Assembly (NCBI GenBank): GCA_009924725.1
Contig: RFRA01000010.1
Coordinates: 1-13,518 of the forward strand
Direction of reading: 5' to 3'
DNA: 13,518 nt
Source: Actinomycetota bacterium
Lineage (GTDB): Bacteria > Actinomycetota > Actinomycetes > Nanopelagicales > Nanopelagicaceae
Below the pieces are notes generated by a model. It did no database searches. It saw nothing but the letters and a program-made list of their open reading frames with translations, and was not told where the DNA came from. A program made the position numbers and the translations under genes. Positions 12,218 to 13,518 of the stretch are shown here, one piece after another; the stretch's first letter is position 1, and each line of letters opens with the position of its first letter.

Positions 12218-13048
12218 ATGTCGGAACCCACTCTCTTTCCTGAGGGTGGGTTTCTTCGTTTAAAGATCAAACTTACTTACGACGGGACAAACTTTTCGGG
12301 CTGGGCAAAACAACCAGATCGCCGCACGGTACAAGACGAATTTGAAAAAGCATTCTCAACTGTTTCGCGCCATCAATGCGAAAGTATTGTGGCTGGACGT
12401 ACCGATGCCGGGGTTCATGCAACTGCACAGATAATTCATGTCGATGTTCCAGAAAGTACTGATTTATCTGATCTGGCATATCGGCTAAATCGTTTACTTG
12501 ATACTGATCTGAGAGTTTTGGAAATTGAAGTTGCGCCCGAAGGTTTCCATGCCCGCTTTTCAGCGCTACGTCGTCATTACAAATATCAGATTGTAGATAG
12601 CAATAAGGCAATTAATCCGCTTGATCGTTATGACCGGGCCAGTTGGTATCGCCCGCTAGATCTGGCTCGTTTAAATGAAGCTAGTGCACTGCTACTAGGT
12701 GAACATGATTTTGCTGCCTTCTGTAAATTCCGTGAAGGCGCCACAACTATCCGAACCCTTGAAACTTTCCATTGGGAGCGCAAAGAAGATGGGTTGTTGG
12801 TAGCCCAAGTTGTGGCAGATGCATTCTGTTATTCAATGGTGCGCAACTTAGTGGGCTCAGCAGTTTGCGTTGCCGAAGGGCGCTTTGAGCCAAGTTGGAT
12901 CGCTGAAATGCTGGCTAATCGAGAGCGAATTTCTGATTCGATGGTTTTCCCGGCCGAAGGTTTAACTCTGGTACAAGTGGATTACCCAAATAATGCCCAG
13001 TTGCTTGCACGCGCTGCTTTAACTATTGCGCGCCGAAACGAGGACTAA
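12218..13048 (+). CDS. truA: tRNA pseudouridine(38-40) synthase TruA
   Basis: TruA converts uridines 38-40 of the tRNA anticodon arm to pseudouridine. The 276-residue protein has the family start LKIKLTYDGTNFSGWAKQPD (15-34) and the catalytic-aspartate motif AGRTDAGVHA with D63. Conserved regions RHYKYQI, DFAAFCKF and the C-terminal SMVRNLVG are also present. ATG 12218 is the only usual start codon before the conserved domain, giving about 12 residues more than typical. No Shine-Dalgarno precedes it, and codons 3-12 form a terminator-like hairpin. Low or conditional expression is therefore plausible. A TAGTTT hexamer (12203-12208) would suit a leaderless promoter but lacks a -35. It lies 27 nt after rplQ and 1 nt before the ABC-F gene. 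Confidence 0.95.
   Translation: MSEPTLFPEGGFLRLKIKLTYDGTNFSGWAKQPDRRTVQDEFEKAFSTVSRHQCESIVAGRTDAGVHATAQIIHVDVPESTDLSDLAYRLNRLLDTDLRVLEIEVAPEGFHARFSALRRHYKYQIVDSNKAINPLDRYDRASWYRPLDLARLNEASALLLGEHDFAAFCKFREGATTIRTLETFHWERKEDGLLVAQVVADAFCYSMVRNLVGSAVCVAEGRFEPSWIAEMLANRERISDSMVFPAEGLTLVQVDYPNNAQLLARAALTIARRNED
12225..12261 (+). terminator. Intrinsic terminator-like hairpin of the ribosomal cluster, within truA codons 3-12
   Basis: AACCCACTCTC (12225-12235) pairs with GAGGGTGGGTT (12242-12252) over 11 bp, with one T-G wobble, around the 6-nt loop TTTCCT. A T-rich tail (TTTCTTCGTTT, 12251-12261) follows immediately. This is the classic form of a rho-independent terminator and is well placed to end the rpsM-rplQ transcript. 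It lies inside the only plausible truA reading-frame start, so transcription of truA either reads through it or starts very close to it. Confidence 0.7.
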
Positions 13049-13049
13049 C

Positions 13050-13518
13050 GTGGGACACATTGATGTAAACGCTGTTGAATTTTCACTCTCTGATGGTCGA
13101 GTATTGCTAAGCGATGTCAGTTTTCGCGTTGGCGATGGCGCCAAAGTTGCATTGGTTGGCGCTAATGGTTCGGGTAAAACAACTTTAATCCGCATGATCT
13201 GTGGTGACATCTCACCAGATTCTGGGCAAGTAGCAATCTCTGGTGGTCTAGGCGTTATGCGTCAGTTCATTGGTTCAGTTCGCGATGAATCAACTGTGCG
13301 AGATCTACTTATTTCAGTTGCACCTAAACGTATTCAAGATGCAGCGCAACGAGTGAAGACAACTGAAGAGCTAATGAATACGCGCAATACTGAGAAAGAT
13401 CAGATGGCATATGCCCAAGCAATTATTGATTGGGGCGATGCCGGGGGATATGACTTCGAAGTTATTTGGGATGTTTGCTGTACTGAAGCGCTTGGCAAAT
13501 CATTTGACGATGTAGCTG
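13050..13518 (+). CDS. ABC-F family ATP-binding protein, N-terminal part (partial)
   Basis: A GTG at 13050, 1 nt after the truA stop and preceded by GAGGA, opens a frame that runs to the window end (156 complete codons). The protein starts MGHIDVNAVEFSLSDGRVLL. It has the Walker A motif GANGSGKT at 37-44 and a Q-loop-like MRQF at 70-73, followed by a charged helical insert (about 95-120). No membrane segment is seen. This matches the first nucleotide-binding domain of an ABC-F protein, soluble ATPases that act on ribosomes (Uup/EttA-like or antibiotic-resistance types). The ABC signature, Walker B and second domain lie outside the window. A simple transporter ATPase is not fully excluded. Confidence 0.82.
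   Translation, partial: MGHIDVNAVEFSLSDGRVLLSDVSFRVGDGAKVALVGANGSGKTTLIRMICGDISPDSGQVAISGGLGVMRQFIGSVRDESTVRDLLISVAPKRIQDAAQRVKTTEELMNTRNTEKDQMAYAQAIIDWGDAGGYDFEVIWDVCCTEALGKSFDDVA

Overview
The window is a stretch of the actinobacterial ribosomal-protein / RNA polymerase alpha supercluster, read entirely from the + strand. The core order is (rplR)-rpsE-rpmD-rplO-secY-adk-map, then infA-rpmJ-rpsM-rpsK-rpsD-rpoA-rplQ-truA and the start of an ABC-F ATPase gene. The gene order, the IF-1 and RpoA sequences and the truA position are actinobacterial. The base composition is low for that phylum: about 40-45 % GC in lines I counted. Genes are very tightly packed, with several TAATG stop/start overlaps. 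This combination suggests a streamlined freshwater actinobacterium of the acI / Nanopelagicales type. That taxonomic placement is inference, not proof.

Region 1 (1-4129) holds the end of rplR, then rpsE, rpmD, rplO, secY, adk and map. These make 30S and 50S proteins, the Sec translocon channel, adenylate kinase and methionine aminopeptidase. They are joined by overlaps or gaps of 63 nt or less, which is consistent with one transcription unit.

Region 2 (4130-8580) is not ribosomal. A tripartite tricarboxylate transporter, tctC-tctB-tctA (binding protein, small and large membrane subunits), is followed by a major facilitator superfamily transporter. This cassette sits between map and infA, which are usually adjacent in Actinobacteria. 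It has its own layout signals: two hairpins around the start of tctB, and a sharp rise in GC at the 3' end of the MFS gene.

Region 3 (8581-12190) restarts the ribosomal cluster with infA (TTG start, preceded by an in-frame 13-codon mini-ORF), rpmJ, a 186-nt rpmJ-rpsM gap full of potential RNA hairpins, then rpsM, rpsK, rpsD, rpoA and rplQ. A terminator-like hairpin follows rplQ but lies inside the first codons of truA.

Region 4 (12191-13518) contains truA (tRNA pseudouridine synthase) and a partial ABC-F gene cut by the window end.

No tRNA, rRNA, CRISPR array or insertion sequence was seen. No gene-free stretch exceeds 186 nt. The most interesting non-coding signals are the candidate structured leader upstream of rpsM and the two strong hairpins embedded in the 5' coding regions of tctB and truA.
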